Shown: in pieces, positions 42,150-50,565 of the stretch
Numbering within the stretch: position 1 is the first letter of the stretch
Layout: every line of letters starts with the position of its first letter
Assembly: GCA_022483045.1 (NCBI GenBank)
Contig: JAKVOA010000002.1
Span: 124,001 to 188,000 of the forward strand
DNA: 64,000 nucleotides
Reading direction: 5' to 3'
DNA from: Oscillospiraceae bacterium
Lineage (GTDB): Bacteria > Bacillota > Clostridia > Oscillospirales > Acutalibacteraceae
The notes under the pieces: generated by a model
What the model saw: only the letters and a program-made list of their open reading frames with translations
What the model was told of the DNA's origin: nothing
Database searches by the model: none
Translations under genes and position numbers: made by a program

Positions 42150-42166
42150 ATTGAGCATTATTCAAT
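42150..42166. promoter_or_regulatory. TetR-type operator, diverged copy B
   Basis: ATTGAGCATTATTCAAT differs from the TetR-GNAT operator by one central base and lies just after the -10 box of the orphan promoter, again mirroring the arrangement at 37.8 kb. Confidence 0.75.
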
Positions 42167-42188
42167 TATCCGAGGTTGAAGCGATTTT

Positions 42189-42238
42189 CTTGTCAGTGGC
42201 TGACCGTCACCGTGCCGGACGCGCGGCTGGGCAAATGA
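42189..42238 (+). pseudogene. Last codons of a deleted second TetR-GNAT gene
   Basis: The frame reads CQWLTVTVPDARLGK and stops with TGA, against CQRLTVTVPDAPLGR at the end of the intact TetR-GNAT gene, with near identity at base level over about 48 bases. Only 20 bases separate it from operator copy B, so nearly the whole gene between promoter and C-terminus was lost in one deletion. Confidence 0.75.
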
Positions 42239-42434
42239 ACGGCGAAATCAAATCAGAACAACAAACCGGAAATTGTAGAGCAAGATTGTTTATATAGCAC
42301 GAAAAGGAGGTGTTTTGCAAGAATGCGTGATACAAAAAAACGATTTGAAGATTTTATAATTTAACGCAAAACAGGAGCCATCCTCTGAACGCAGCAGATC
42401 ATGCAGGAAAGTAAATTTATGGAGAACAGATAGG

Positions 42435-42860
42435 ATGAATTATCACGCGGAAGTACTGGATGTTAGTTTAGTACAAAAGAAAATGCTCAAAGAATATACA
42501 GCAGTAAGCGTCCGGAAAAGATTCCTTGGCTTGTTGAAAATCTATACGATTTCCATCCCAGAAAATCAGATAGAAGAAACCGTAAAAAGGTTTCAGAACA
42601 ATTTGGGGAATGCCTTACATAAGGAATGGTATATTACATCCCATACCGATCATCAGGCGATTGTGTTGTTTCGAGAAAAGTCGTTTAGACTCAATACCGA
42701 AGGAATCCAGCCCGTTCATTATCAGTTGCTAAACACAGAGGGTGCTGCCGATAAGCAGAACTGGGATAATATGATTGCATACGCAAGATCACTGGGGGTA
42801 CCGGATGACCAGTGTGATTTTTTGCCGGATGATTATAAAACACAGCAATACGATTCTTAA
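42435..42860 (+). CDS. Hypothetical protein, 141 aa
   Basis: The protein is hydrophilic and mixed alpha/beta, with no signal peptide or membrane helix. The N-terminal part reads MNYHAEVLDVSLVQKKMLKEY and the C-terminal part is acidic (GVPDDQCDFLPDDYK). I recognise no family. It is the first complete gene downstream of the orphan TetR-type promoter and starts a plus-strand series of small detoxification-like genes. Confidence 0.55.
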   Translation: MNYHAEVLDVSLVQKKMLKEYTAVSVRKRFLGLLKIYTISIPENQIEETVKRFQNNLGNALHKEWYITSHTDHQAIVLFREKSFRLNTEGIQPVHYQLLNTEGAADKQNWDNMIAYARSLGVPDDQCDFLPDDYKTQQYDS

Positions 42861-42953
42861 GCATGGATTCCTGCCGTAAAAACGAATAAAGTAGGATATT
42901 GTTATCATCCGTACTGTAAAACCAGAAAATGAAATGAAAGAAGAAAAAGAACT

Positions 42954-43412
42954 ATGGCTTACTTATTAAAAGAAATTACGATTCATACAGACAACTCAGA
43001 GGGTGGAATGAGCAAGATGGGTGAGGTCTGGCAAGACATCGTCAGCGGAAAACTTCCATTGATGTTTGATAGTGCCGGAGCTTTTCAGCAGGGCTTGTCT
43101 CCTATCTCCAAATATGCAAACTATGAATCAGATGAAACGGGTGCCTACGACCTGACAATCTTCACCGCAACAGAGGATTTCTTTGCGCGGATGCAGGAAA
43201 GAGTACAGGCCGGCGAATACCGCGCCTACGATTTTGATGGTTCGAGCATTCAGGAAGCCGCAAATAAAGCGTGGAATCAGGTCTGGGAAGAAAAAAGAAG
43301 CGGTCAGCTCTGCCGTGCTTTTACAACGGACTACGAAAGTACGGTACCGGGTGACTACGCAAAGGATGGCAAGGCGCATTGCTATTTATACATTGCGGTA
43401 AAATCGTGCTGA
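42954..43412 (+). CDS. Stand-alone effector-binding (GyrI/AraC-ligand-like) domain protein
   Basis: The 152-residue protein shows the pattern of stand-alone GyrI-like/AraC effector-binding domains: W-x-D-I near residue 26, GLSPISKYANYESDETGAYDLTIFTA in the middle, then two-fold related strands (FARMQERVQAGEYRAYDFDGSS) and the C-terminal YLYIAVK. Such domains bind drugs and may act as small-molecule sponges. GAAAGAAG lies before the ATG. A second protein of this class lies at 47344-47850. Confidence 0.65.
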   Translation: MAYLLKEITIHTDNSEGGMSKMGEVWQDIVSGKLPLMFDSAGAFQQGLSPISKYANYESDETGAYDLTIFTATEDFFARMQERVQAGEYRAYDFDGSSIQEAANKAWNQVWEEKRSGQLCRAFTTDYESTVPGDYAKDGKAHCYLYIAVKSC

Positions 43413-43472
43413 CAGCGCGCCGTTTTATACGATAGAAAGCTCATGCCGCAGAGGCTAAAAGGAGATAAAACG

Positions 43473-44222
43473 ATGGAAAGAAAAAAATCAGAACTGTTCG
43501 GTGTGCTCGGCCGAATTCTGGCGTATGTCATCGTAATAAGCGTGTTTGAGAGTATCTATGCTTCTCGCGGCGGTCAGGCGTGGCGTATCATACCTTCTGC
43601 CGTCATTCTGGGGCTGCTTTTGGCAGGTATGGCAAAGGGCAGAGATTTTGAACGGCTTGGCTTTGCTGTCCATACGCCGATGCCGTGGCGAAAGGCGCTG
43701 TTTTTACTGCCGATGATCGTCGTCTCCACGGCAAATCTATGGCATGGAGCCGTTCTGCGCTACGCGCCGCTTGATACGGTCTGGTACATCATTGCTATGC
43801 TGTGTATCGGATTTATTGAGGAAATTCTGTTTCGCGGCTATCTGCTGCAGCTGCTTTTGAAGCGCTCCACGCGCCTTGCTATTCTGATTTCTAGTTTGAC
43901 CTTTGCGCTGGGACATATCGTCAATCTCGCAAACGGCGCGGAGCTTGTACCCACCCTATTGCAGCTTGTCTATGCACTGGCGATCGGCTTGATGCTCTCG
44001 GTGTTCGTGGTGAAAACCGGGCATCTGCTGCCGTGCTGCCTGTTTCACGGCGTGTTCAACGCACTGGCGGCATTCAGCAAGGAAGCCGGACAAACTGTGG
44101 GCTACCAGATTGCCGTTTGTGCAGTCATCAGCCTGCTCTCGGTGGGATATGCGGTTTATCTGTGGAGACGAAAACTGCCGGAACTAACAGCAGAGATGGC
44201 AACAAAAGAATCGCTAATTTGA
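43473..44222 (+). CDS. CPBP-family intramembrane protease 2
   Basis: The 249-residue membrane protein has about eight helices and the Abi/CAAX motifs GFIEEILFRGYLLQLLLKRS near residue 122, LTFALGHIVNLANG near residue 155 and CCLFHGVFNALAAFS near residue 197. GGAGATAAAACG precedes the ATG at 43473. It is not close in sequence to the CPBP protein at 32.3-33.1 kb. It is likely a membrane peptidase with protective or signalling function. Confidence 0.87.
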   Translation: MERKKSELFGVLGRILAYVIVISVFESIYASRGGQAWRIIPSAVILGLLLAGMAKGRDFERLGFAVHTPMPWRKALFLLPMIVVSTANLWHGAVLRYAPLDTVWYIIAMLCIGFIEEILFRGYLLQLLLKRSTRLAILISSLTFALGHIVNLANGAELVPTLLQLVYALAIGLMLSVFVVKTGHLLPCCLFHGVFNALAAFSKEAGQTVGYQIAVCAVISLLSVGYAVYLWRRKLPELTAEMATKESLI

Positions 44223-44245
44223 ATGTGAGGAGGTAACATAGCGTT

Positions 44246-44767
44246 ATGATAGAAACCGAAAGATTGTTTTTGCGTGAAATGCGTGAAAACGACTATAACG
44301 CGCTGTATGCGGTACTTGCTGATTCCGATATCATGCGCCATTACCCCTATACATTTGATGAAACTCGTGTCCGTGGTTGGATTGTCAAAAATATCGAGCG
44401 GTACCACATATTTGGTTTTGGCTTATGGGCGGTTGTATTGAAGTCCGACGGAAAGATGATCGGTGACTGCGGATTAACGATTCAGAATATTAACGGAGTG
44501 TACAGCCCCGAAATCGGATATCATATCCGCAAGGACTGTCAACGAAAAGGTTATGCAAAGGAAGCGGCTGCTTCCGTCCGTGACTGGACATTTTCTAATA
44601 CTCCGTTCCGGTTTGTGTATTCCTATATGAAATCTGCGAATACGGCTTCCTCCTTTACAGCACACTCCATTGGGATGAGAAAAGTCGATGAATTCCTTGA
44701 CGAGGAAAATGACATCACGGAGGTGTACGGTATAGCCAGAGCGGAATGGGAAGCATTAAGCCGATAA
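44246..44767 (+). CDS. GNAT-family acetyltransferase (RimJ/RimL-like)
   Basis: The 173-residue protein begins MIETERLFLREMRENDYNAL, the classical start of RimJ/RimL-type GNATs. It has motif A PEIGYHIRKDCQRKGYAKEAAASVRDWTF near residue 90, with loop QRKGYA, and the C-terminal N-x-AS-pattern KSANTASSFTAHSIGMRKV. It acetylates an N-terminal amine or a small molecule. GGAGGTAACA lies upstream of the ATG. Confidence 0.88.
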   Translation: MIETERLFLREMRENDYNALYAVLADSDIMRHYPYTFDETRVRGWIVKNIERYHIFGFGLWAVVLKSDGKMIGDCGLTIQNINGVYSPEIGYHIRKDCQRKGYAKEAAASVRDWTFSNTPFRFVYSYMKSANTASSFTAHSIGMRKVDEFLDEENDITEVYGIARAEWEALSR

Positions 44768-44823
44768 ACCCTGATTTTATCGAGATGATTGAGAAAAACA
44801 TGGTTATAGCAAACAGGTGAGGT

Positions 44824-45453
44824 ATGGGAATGACAAAAGAAATTGATCCACAAGAAACAAAACGTGCAGCGGCTTTTGATCTATGGATGCACGCCCCGAA
44901 TTCCATGGTGACTTTCTTTAAGACACTGGATGTAACACCATTGGTACGCTTAAGCCGCAAGCACAACCTGAAATTCAATATGCTGCTCTGCTGGTGCATT
45001 GGCAAGGCAGCCTCCGATGTGACAGAGTTCTATTTGCTCCCGGTCGGAGAAAAATTGATGCAGTATGACCAAATTGCCGTCAACACAATCGTCATGAACA
45101 AGGCTGGTGAGGTTAGCTCCTGCGATATTCCGTTCAGCGATGACCGGACACAGTTTAATCAGGATTACCTGAAACTTACAAAGCAGGTCGCCGAGAGCTG
45201 TGAAAACCATGATCTAACGGACAGTATGGTCATCGGCACTTCCGCCATTACTAACGTGGAAATCGACGGAGCTGTCGGGATGTATAGCGGCATCTACAAT
45301 AACCCTTTTATGATCTGGGGCAAATATCGGCGTCGCAGATTCAAAGCCGTCTTGCCCGTGTCCTTTCAGTTCCATCACACACAAATGGACGGTGCTCACG
45401 CGGGAAAATTTTTGAAGCGCCTGCAAGATGAAATACATGATTTGAGGGTATAA
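44824..45453 (+). CDS. CAT-like acetyltransferase 2
   Basis: The 209-residue protein follows the CAT fold: a conserved R-x-A-A-F-D-x-W-x2-A start (KRAAAFDLWMHAPNSMVTFFKTLDVTPL), NMLLCWCIGKAASDV near residue 57 and the catalytic motif QFHHTQMDGAHAGKFLKRLQ near residue 180 with HHxxxDG. It is more distant from the CatA pattern than the enzyme at 27.5 kb, and its substrate may be a different hydroxyl compound. Its stop abuts the next gene with no gap. Confidence 0.82.
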   Translation: MGMTKEIDPQETKRAAAFDLWMHAPNSMVTFFKTLDVTPLVRLSRKHNLKFNMLLCWCIGKAASDVTEFYLLPVGEKLMQYDQIAVNTIVMNKAGEVSSCDIPFSDDRTQFNQDYLKLTKQVAESCENHDLTDSMVIGTSAITNVEIDGAVGMYSGIYNNPFMIWGKYRRRRFKAVLPVSFQFHHTQMDGAHAGKFLKRLQDEIHDLRV

Positions 45454-46491
45454 ATGAGGTATCAAAGAAATTCAAACAATCAATTCACAGAATGGTTTGT
45501 TGACAAAATAGAAAAAGAATATCCTGATGATGTGGATCTGGTGCTGGGCTGTTCCTCCCTTCAGGCTCCCGGATATGAGGACGACACGCGTCCTGACATT
45601 TTTGTACCGGCCACAAAACGGGGTTACGAGCTGGCATCATTATTCTTAATTGGTCGATGCAAATATGACATCTACCCCCGGTCATGGGATGAAATTGAAC
45701 AGTATGTTGCGCTTGAACACTATGATACCATGCTGTTTGCCGATTCTACACTTCTCTATGCCCGAAATGAAAATATTGTCCTGAGGTATCAGGACTGTTT
45801 GTCGAGACTGGAGTCTAACAGAAATAATCCGGACATCACAATGCGTGCAGCAGTTCACGACTATAACCAGGCACTTGACGTATTCAAAGCGTGCTGCCTC
45901 GAAACAGACTTGTCAGCCGTTATGATGTGTGGCGGTTATGTATGCGATTTTCTTGTTCATTCGCTGGCTTCAATAAACGGCACTTACATACCGAAGTCGT
46001 TTACAGGACAATATGAGTTCATTTTGAGTTGCAAAAAACGTCCCGATGGCTTTGAGCAGCTTTGGTATGCGGTAAACAATTCTCACGATGCAGGTGAAAT
46101 TAAGCAGCTCTGCTCGCAGCTTTTGGCAAATATGAAAGTGTTTCTTGGGCAAAACGAAACCAATGATACATCCCCGGATACCGATGGACTTGCCCGTTGG
46201 TATGAGGAAATGACAGAGGATTTCAATCGCATTCGTGGATTTGCCGGGAGAGGTGAATTCATGAATGTACGCGGATGGGCAAGCAAGCTCCAATGGGAGC
46301 TGAACAATGCGCATAATGATTTTGGGCTGCGTAAATTTTCTCTGTTATCTTCTTTTGATAAAAACAAGATGGATGACTTTTTACACGCCGTGGACGACTG
46401 CGAAAATTACATTGAAGAAACTATAACAAGAGGCGGCGCTTCACTGCGGCGTTATGCGGATGTAGCGGATTACATCAAGAACCACAGGTAG
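45454..46491 (+). CDS. Nucleotidyltransferase-like protein (uncertain)
   Basis: The 345-residue protein begins with a region resembling a degenerate pol-beta nucleotidyltransferase (DVDLVLGCSSLQAPGYEDDTRPDIFV, then KYDIYPRSWDEIEQYVALEHYDTMLFADSTLLYARNE). A helical C-terminal part like the substrate domain of antibiotic nucleotidyltransferases follows (MRAAVHDYNQALDVFKACC, VCDFLVHSLASINGTYIPKSFT). The canonical G-S...D-x-D triad is not clearly present, so activity is doubtful. It starts at the base after the CAT-like stop, so the two are coupled. Confidence 0.55.
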   Translation: MRYQRNSNNQFTEWFVDKIEKEYPDDVDLVLGCSSLQAPGYEDDTRPDIFVPATKRGYELASLFLIGRCKYDIYPRSWDEIEQYVALEHYDTMLFADSTLLYARNENIVLRYQDCLSRLESNRNNPDITMRAAVHDYNQALDVFKACCLETDLSAVMMCGGYVCDFLVHSLASINGTYIPKSFTGQYEFILSCKKRPDGFEQLWYAVNNSHDAGEIKQLCSQLLANMKVFLGQNETNDTSPDTDGLARWYEEMTEDFNRIRGFAGRGEFMNVRGWASKLQWELNNAHNDFGLRKFSLLSSFDKNKMDDFLHAVDDCENYIEETITRGGASLRRYADVADYIKNHR

Positions 46492-46568
46492 CCTCGCATT
46501 TTGTGATAATGCTTTTCTAAGCAGTTGAAGATATGTGCCAAAATATATTGATGAAAAGTGATGATCGT

Positions 46569-47318
46569 ATGGTGGATTATTATAAGATGCTGTTCAAGCG
46601 GAAATCATTTCATCTGTTCCGTGAGACCGATGTAATTTCCGAGAATGAGCTTCGTGAGCTTGAGAGTTTTGTCAGGACAGCGAGGCCTCTGGATGAGAGT
46701 ATTCGCACAGAGATTCAGATTGTGCCGGAAAGCGAAACGACTTGTACCCGAGGCGCACAGTACTGCATTTTGTTTTACAGTGAACCGCGTGAAAATTATC
46801 TGCGCAATATCGGCTACATAGGAGAGCAGATTGATCTTTATCTTGCTTTCAAAGACATCGGGGCCTTGTGGTTCGGCATCGGGCGGCCAAAGCAGGCGGC
46901 CCCGGAGGGCATGGAGTTTGTCATTATGATGGCAATTTCTAAAATGCCTGCCGAAAAGTTTCGCCGGGATCTGTTCAAAGCGAAACGAAAACCGGTGTCT
47001 GAAATCTGGGAGGGCGAGCTTCTCCCCCTTGCCGATATCATCCGTTTTGCACCCAGCGCCTGCAATACGCAGCCCTGGATCGTTGCGCATGAGGACAACA
47101 AGCTCCTGATCTACCTTTACAGGAAGCCCGGGAAACGAGGCATTATGCCTGCCGGCAAAGTGAGCTTCTATAACAGGATCGACATCGGCATTTTTCTGTT
47201 TTTCCTTGAAACCTGCCTTGTGCATGAAGGATATCATTATGAAGCCAAACAATACCTATATGATAATAAAAACTCTTTCGAGCGTGAACTTGCTGCGGGG
47301 TATTTGTTGGAAGAATAA
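46569..47318 (+). CDS. Nitroreductase family protein (TM1586-like)
   Basis: The 249-residue protein contains a tandem of nitroreductase halves: FKRKSFHLFRETD at the N-terminus, GYIGEQIDLYLAFKDIGALWFGIGRPKQ near residue 90, and LPLADIIRFAPSACNTQPWIVAHEDNKLLIY near residue 160. This fits the putative TM-nitroreductase family with FMN. The start at 46569 is chosen at MVDYYKMLFKRKSF; the frame is open to 46533. It may reduce nitroaromatic drugs or serve in flavin chemistry. Confidence 0.8.
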   Translation: MVDYYKMLFKRKSFHLFRETDVISENELRELESFVRTARPLDESIRTEIQIVPESETTCTRGAQYCILFYSEPRENYLRNIGYIGEQIDLYLAFKDIGALWFGIGRPKQAAPEGMEFVIMMAISKMPAEKFRRDLFKAKRKPVSEIWEGELLPLADIIRFAPSACNTQPWIVAHEDNKLLIYLYRKPGKRGIMPAGKVSFYNRIDIGIFLFFLETCLVHEGYHYEAKQYLYDNKNSFERELAAGYLLEE

Positions 47319-47343
47319 CGAATGAAAATTTGTGGAGGTATAT

Positions 47344-47850
47344 ATGATTAAGGTTAAAATTGTTGAAAAAAATGCCTTTTTAGTATGTGGGAAAAAAATA
47401 TGGATAACAGGACAACACAATGAGGAATTTGGTGAATTTTGGGATAAGTCACACAAAACCGGTTTGGTCGATTTGCTAAAGGAAATTTCAAATCCTAAAG
47501 AAATGGAACCGGCTGTTATGGGAATTTCAAGAGTAGAAAAAGATCCGAATAATAGAGCGTTTTATTTTTATATTTGCTCTGAAACAGAGGCTTTATCTAC
47601 TACGTATGAGGATATGGAGTCCTTTGAGGTCCCGGCAGCTAAATGGGCTGTTTTTTCAAATGTTTCCAACAATGACAATTTAGCTGAGGCATTAATAAAA
47701 GCAGAAATGTATTGCCATATGGAATGGCTAAAAAAATCCGGATATATTCATGCAATGGCACCAGAAATGGAGATATATCCACTTAATGATGGAACACTTG
47801 TTGAATATTGGCTTCCAATTGTAGATGCTCAGAGCTCCCGCCAATCCTGA
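47344..47850 (+). CDS. Stand-alone AraC effector-binding (GyrI-like) domain protein
   Basis: The 168-residue protein has the AraC_E_bind/GyrI-like pattern: VKIVEKNAFLVCGKKIWI at the start, VMGISRVEKDPNNRAFYFYIC in the middle and the C-terminal YPLNDGTLVEYWLPI. There is no helix-turn-helix, so it is a ligand-binding domain alone. GGAGG lies seven bases before the ATG at 47344. Such proteins bind or hydrolyse toxic small molecules in some cases. Confidence 0.8.
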   Translation: MIKVKIVEKNAFLVCGKKIWITGQHNEEFGEFWDKSHKTGLVDLLKEISNPKEMEPAVMGISRVEKDPNNRAFYFYICSETEALSTTYEDMESFEVPAAKWAVFSNVSNNDNLAEALIKAEMYCHMEWLKKSGYIHAMAPEMEIYPLNDGTLVEYWLPIVDAQSSRQS

Positions 47851-47983
47851 TTGAAGTAAGATTTAGATTGAATTATACAGATGAAAAGATGTACATTCTA
47901 TGTATACAGCTGGAAATTATAAGGAAAACAGGGAGTATATGTAGTGTTCTCTGACTTACATTAATTACACGCGGAGGTGTTAC

Positions 47984-48694
47984 ATGAAAACAGGATTTTA
48001 TCAGATCGGCTCTATTCCGGCGGTTCTCTATGGAGAGCCGAGTGAACAAGGCTATTTGTTTCTTCATGGTCAGGGCGGCAACAAGGAAGAAGCCGCCGCT
48101 TTTTCGGAGATCGCCGTTCCTGCCGGATATCAGGTTTTAGGTATCGACTTACCGCAGCACGGCGCGCGCAAGGCGGAGGCAGGCGGCTTTGACCCGTGGA
48201 CGGTGGTGCCGGAGCTGCAAGCGGTTCTGGCCGAGTGGAAACCGCACTGGAGTAAGATCTCTCTGCGTGCAAACAGCATCGGAGCCTATTTTTCCATGCT
48301 TGCCTTTCAGCATGAGCCTATCGGCAAAGCACTTTTTGTATCGCCCATTGTTAATATGGAACGGCTGATTCTCGACATGATGGGTTGGGCTGGCGTCACC
48401 GAAGAAGAACTCCATGCGCAGGGAGAAATCCCGACAAACTTCGGTCAGACACTTTCCTGGCCGTATCTTTGCTGGGTGCGGCAGCACCCCATTACCGGAT
48501 GGAAAACGCCGACCTCCATTCTTTACGCAGGGCACGATAGCCTGACCTCGCGCCAAACCGTCACGGCCTTTTCCGAGAAGCACAATGCGAACCTCACGGT
48601 CTATGAAGAAGGCGAGCATTGGTTCCATACGCCTGCCCAGTGTGACCGCCTTCGGGAATGGGAGCGGCAAAGCCTTTCATCATTTCTGAAATGA
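47984..48694 (+). CDS. Alpha/beta hydrolase
   Basis: The 236-residue protein has the alpha/beta hydrolase order: oxyanion strand LFLHGQGGNKEEAAAFSEIA near residue 26, LGIDLPQHGARKAEAGGF near residue 51, nucleophile region SLRANSIGAYFSML near residue 94 (a Ser in ANSIGAY where G-x-S-x-G is usual), and the His in GEHWFHT near residue 207. The nucleophile elbow is degenerate at its first glycine. GGAGGTG precedes the ATG. Substrate unknown. Confidence 0.82.
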   Translation: MKTGFYQIGSIPAVLYGEPSEQGYLFLHGQGGNKEEAAAFSEIAVPAGYQVLGIDLPQHGARKAEAGGFDPWTVVPELQAVLAEWKPHWSKISLRANSIGAYFSMLAFQHEPIGKALFVSPIVNMERLILDMMGWAGVTEEELHAQGEIPTNFGQTLSWPYLCWVRQHPITGWKTPTSILYAGHDSLTSRQTVTAFSEKHNANLTVYEEGEHWFHTPAQCDRLREWERQSLSSFLK

Positions 48695-48710
48695 TGAGTT
48701 CTGTAAATGC

Positions 48711-48750
48711 CAAGTGGCGGCTCTGAAAAAAACAGAGTCGCCGCTTTTGG
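48711..48750. terminator. Terminator hairpin after the alpha/beta hydrolase gene
   Basis: AAGTGGCGGCTCTG (48711-48724) pairs with CAGAGTCGCCGCTT (48732-48745) with two G-T pairs, followed by TTGG. It lies between convergent genes and may serve both strands. Confidence 0.7.
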
Positions 48751-48761
48751 TATGTACCCGG

Positions 48762-49058
48762 TCAATGCAGCATGTTCAGCAGCAATGCCATTGCGAGAAT
48801 TCCCGCAATCAGCAGTACCCAGAAAGCACTGATTACCGTGGATATAACATTTGCCTCGCTCCGGCTTTCACTGCTTTTTACGCAGACAATCGAGAGAATC
48901 AACCCAAGTAAGACACAGACCATATTTTCGCCGCTCCAAACTGTGCGCACGCTGTCTGAAAGCGTCATCTTGAGCAGAACAGGAATGAATGTCGCAAGAG
49001 GCAAAATGCTGAATACCAGCGCGGTGAAGCTCAAAGCTTTGTATTTTTTGCTTTCCAT
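48762..49058 (-). CDS. Small membrane protein, three helices
   Basis: The 98-residue protein has three membrane helices (LSFTALVFSILPLATFIPVLL, NMVCVLLGLILSIVCV, VISAFWVLLIAGILAMALLL) and a short polar loop. It follows the lantibiotic-type ABC operon by five bases on the same strand, so it may be an accessory protein of that exporter. GAGGTAAT precedes the ATG. No named family is recognised with certainty. Confidence 0.65.
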   Translation of the reverse strand: MESKKYKALSFTALVFSILPLATFIPVLLKMTLSDSVRTVWSGENMVCVLLGLILSIVCVKSSESRSEANVISTVISAFWVLLIAGILAMALLLNMLH

Positions 49059-49063
49059 AATGA

Positions 49064-49828
49064 TTACCTCATTTCTTTCTTTCCGAATTGTGTGACTGCC
49101 ACCGTGATGGCCAGCGCAAAGGCCAGAACGGCGCAGGGTAAAAACGGTATCATCTCAAATGTGATCTCCGATGCCGCAGACGAGAACTGATGCAGCGAGC
49201 AGGACACCAGATAGCCGCTGTAACAATAGGGGTATAGAATCCATGCCGGTGTGTTCGCAACCAGGATGCCGCCAATGACAAGCAGCAGGTTTAAGCCAAC
49301 GGAAAACAGCGTTTTTTCAAACAGCACAGTAATAGCCCACATGGTCGCAAGGCATGGCAGCATGGTCAAAAAGAGGCCGCCGCACCATTTGAGCAGGTAA
49401 AGAAACGGCAGGGTTTCAGTAACGCCCATTGTGTTGGTGGCAACAAGTCCGGCCACGATAAACACCACAAGGAATACCACCATTTCCATCAGAAGATAAA
49501 TCATCAGAACGCAAAACTTCGCTAGGGATAATTCCCTGCGACTTACCGGCAATGCCAGCATTTTCAGAATGCCGTTGTTCTGCGTCTCACGCCCTGCAAT
49601 CATCACGCAGACGACGATCATGGAAAGCGGCAGCAGATAATAAGCATAGAGCAATTCACTTTGAATGAACATGGCAGGCCATGCACCTTTGTATTCTGCC
49701 GTGAAATAGGTGCTCAGATTTGCAATGCCGGAGACGACGACCAGTATGGGAGCAATAAAAATCAGGGGAACAATTTTGGAACGCTTCACTTTTGTGAACT
49801 CGATCCCAAGCAACTGGACAAATGACAT
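49064..49828 (-). CDS. ABC-2 permease, lantibiotic-immunity type (MutG/SpaG-like)
   Basis: The 254-residue protein has six membrane helices with the ABC-2 pattern seen in LanG-type permeases (MIAGRETQNNGILKMLALPVSRRELSLAKF near residue 75). It is the second of two permeases following an ATPase in the order of lanFEG and cprABC modules that expel lantibiotics from the membrane. AAGGAGG precedes the ATG. It overlaps no neighbour but lies 11 bases after the first permease. Confidence 0.85.
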   Translation of the reverse strand: MSFVQLLGIEFTKVKRSKIVPLIFIAPILVVVSGIANLSTYFTAEYKGAWPAMFIQSELLYAYYLLPLSMIVVCVMIAGRETQNNGILKMLALPVSRRELSLAKFCVLMIYLLMEMVVFLVVFIVAGLVATNTMGVTETLPFLYLLKWCGGLFLTMLPCLATMWAITVLFEKTLFSVGLNLLLVIGGILVANTPAWILYPYCYSGYLVSCSLHQFSSAASEITFEMIPFLPCAVLAFALAITVAVTQFGKKEMR

Positions 49829-49839
49829 ACAATCCCTCC

Positions 49840-50565
49840 TTATTCATAACGCAGGCTTTTCGCCATCCAGAGTCCGCCCAGCAGGAAGATGACGGTTTCT
49901 GCGATGGCAGCAATCGAAATCACCTGATTCGGGGCCACGCTCATGGCAACGGCCGGACGCAGCATCAAAACGACGGGGTGGATCAGCAAAAGATTTGTAG
50001 GGTAGTTTACAAGAGACATACCGCTCAAGAAACCCGCCACACCGATACCAAGCGGAATCCACATATTTTCACAGCGTGAGGAAACGAGCAGCATGAACGA
50101 TACCGTTGGCATAGAGGTCAAGAAGGAATATCCGGCAAATCGCACCAACATATCCGGCTGAAAGGTACCCTGCGGCAGATTTGCGATTCCGATGAATGCC
50201 AGCGTAAGGTTTTCAATCAAAACTGCGGCGAAAAGCAGCACGGTCAATATCAAAAACTTGCACAGATACATTTCCACCACGCTGACCGGCAGCATATACA
50301 TCTTCTTGACCGCATTTCCTTTGAATTCCATGTTGTAGATCATGCAGGACGCAACCACGATACCGAGCAAATTCAGAAGCACGAGCATCCCGTAGAGCTG
50401 CGTCAGCAGCACATCCATGGGAGCCATCGGCAGGCTGAGCAGAGAATCCCTGCGGACAATGAAGTTTAGAAAAGCGTATGCGGCGCCCAAAACGCCAACA
50501 GCAAGCATCACCGGAATAATGCCTGTTCGCTTTTCTTTTTGCAGCTCAATCGCAAGCGCCCTCAT
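49840..50565 (-). CDS. ABC-2 permease, lantibiotic-immunity type (MutE/SpaE-like)
   Basis: The 241-residue protein has six membrane helices and a LanE-type segment (NMEFKGNAVKKMYMLPVSVVEMYLCKFLILTVLLFAAVLIEN near residue 75), homologous in design to the next permease. Its ATG overlaps the stop of the ATPase gene by four bases, so translation is coupled. With the ATPase and the second permease it forms a heteromeric exporter. Confidence 0.85.
   Translation of the reverse strand: MRALAIELQKEKRTGIIPVMLAVGVLGAAYAFLNFIVRRDSLLSLPMAPMDVLLTQLYGMLVLLNLLGIVVASCMIYNMEFKGNAVKKMYMLPVSVVEMYLCKFLILTVLLFAAVLIENLTLAFIGIANLPQGTFQPDMLVRFAGYSFLTSMPTVSFMLLVSSRCENMWIPLGIGVAGFLSGMSLVNYPTNLLLIHPVVLMLRPAVAMSVAPNQVISIAAIAETVIFLLGGLWMAKSLRYE

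Larger units (their letters stand above)
42045..42434. other. Intergenic stretch with decayed starts
   Basis: Besides the terminator, orphan promoter and TetR-GNAT relic, it contains a good ribosome site (AAAGGAGGTG, 42303-42312) before an ATG at 42323. That frame gives MRDTKKRFEDFII and a stop at 42362-42364. The peptide resembles the start of DUF2812-type proteins that often accompany PadR regulators, so it may be the cut-off beginning of such a gene. Confidence 0.5.
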
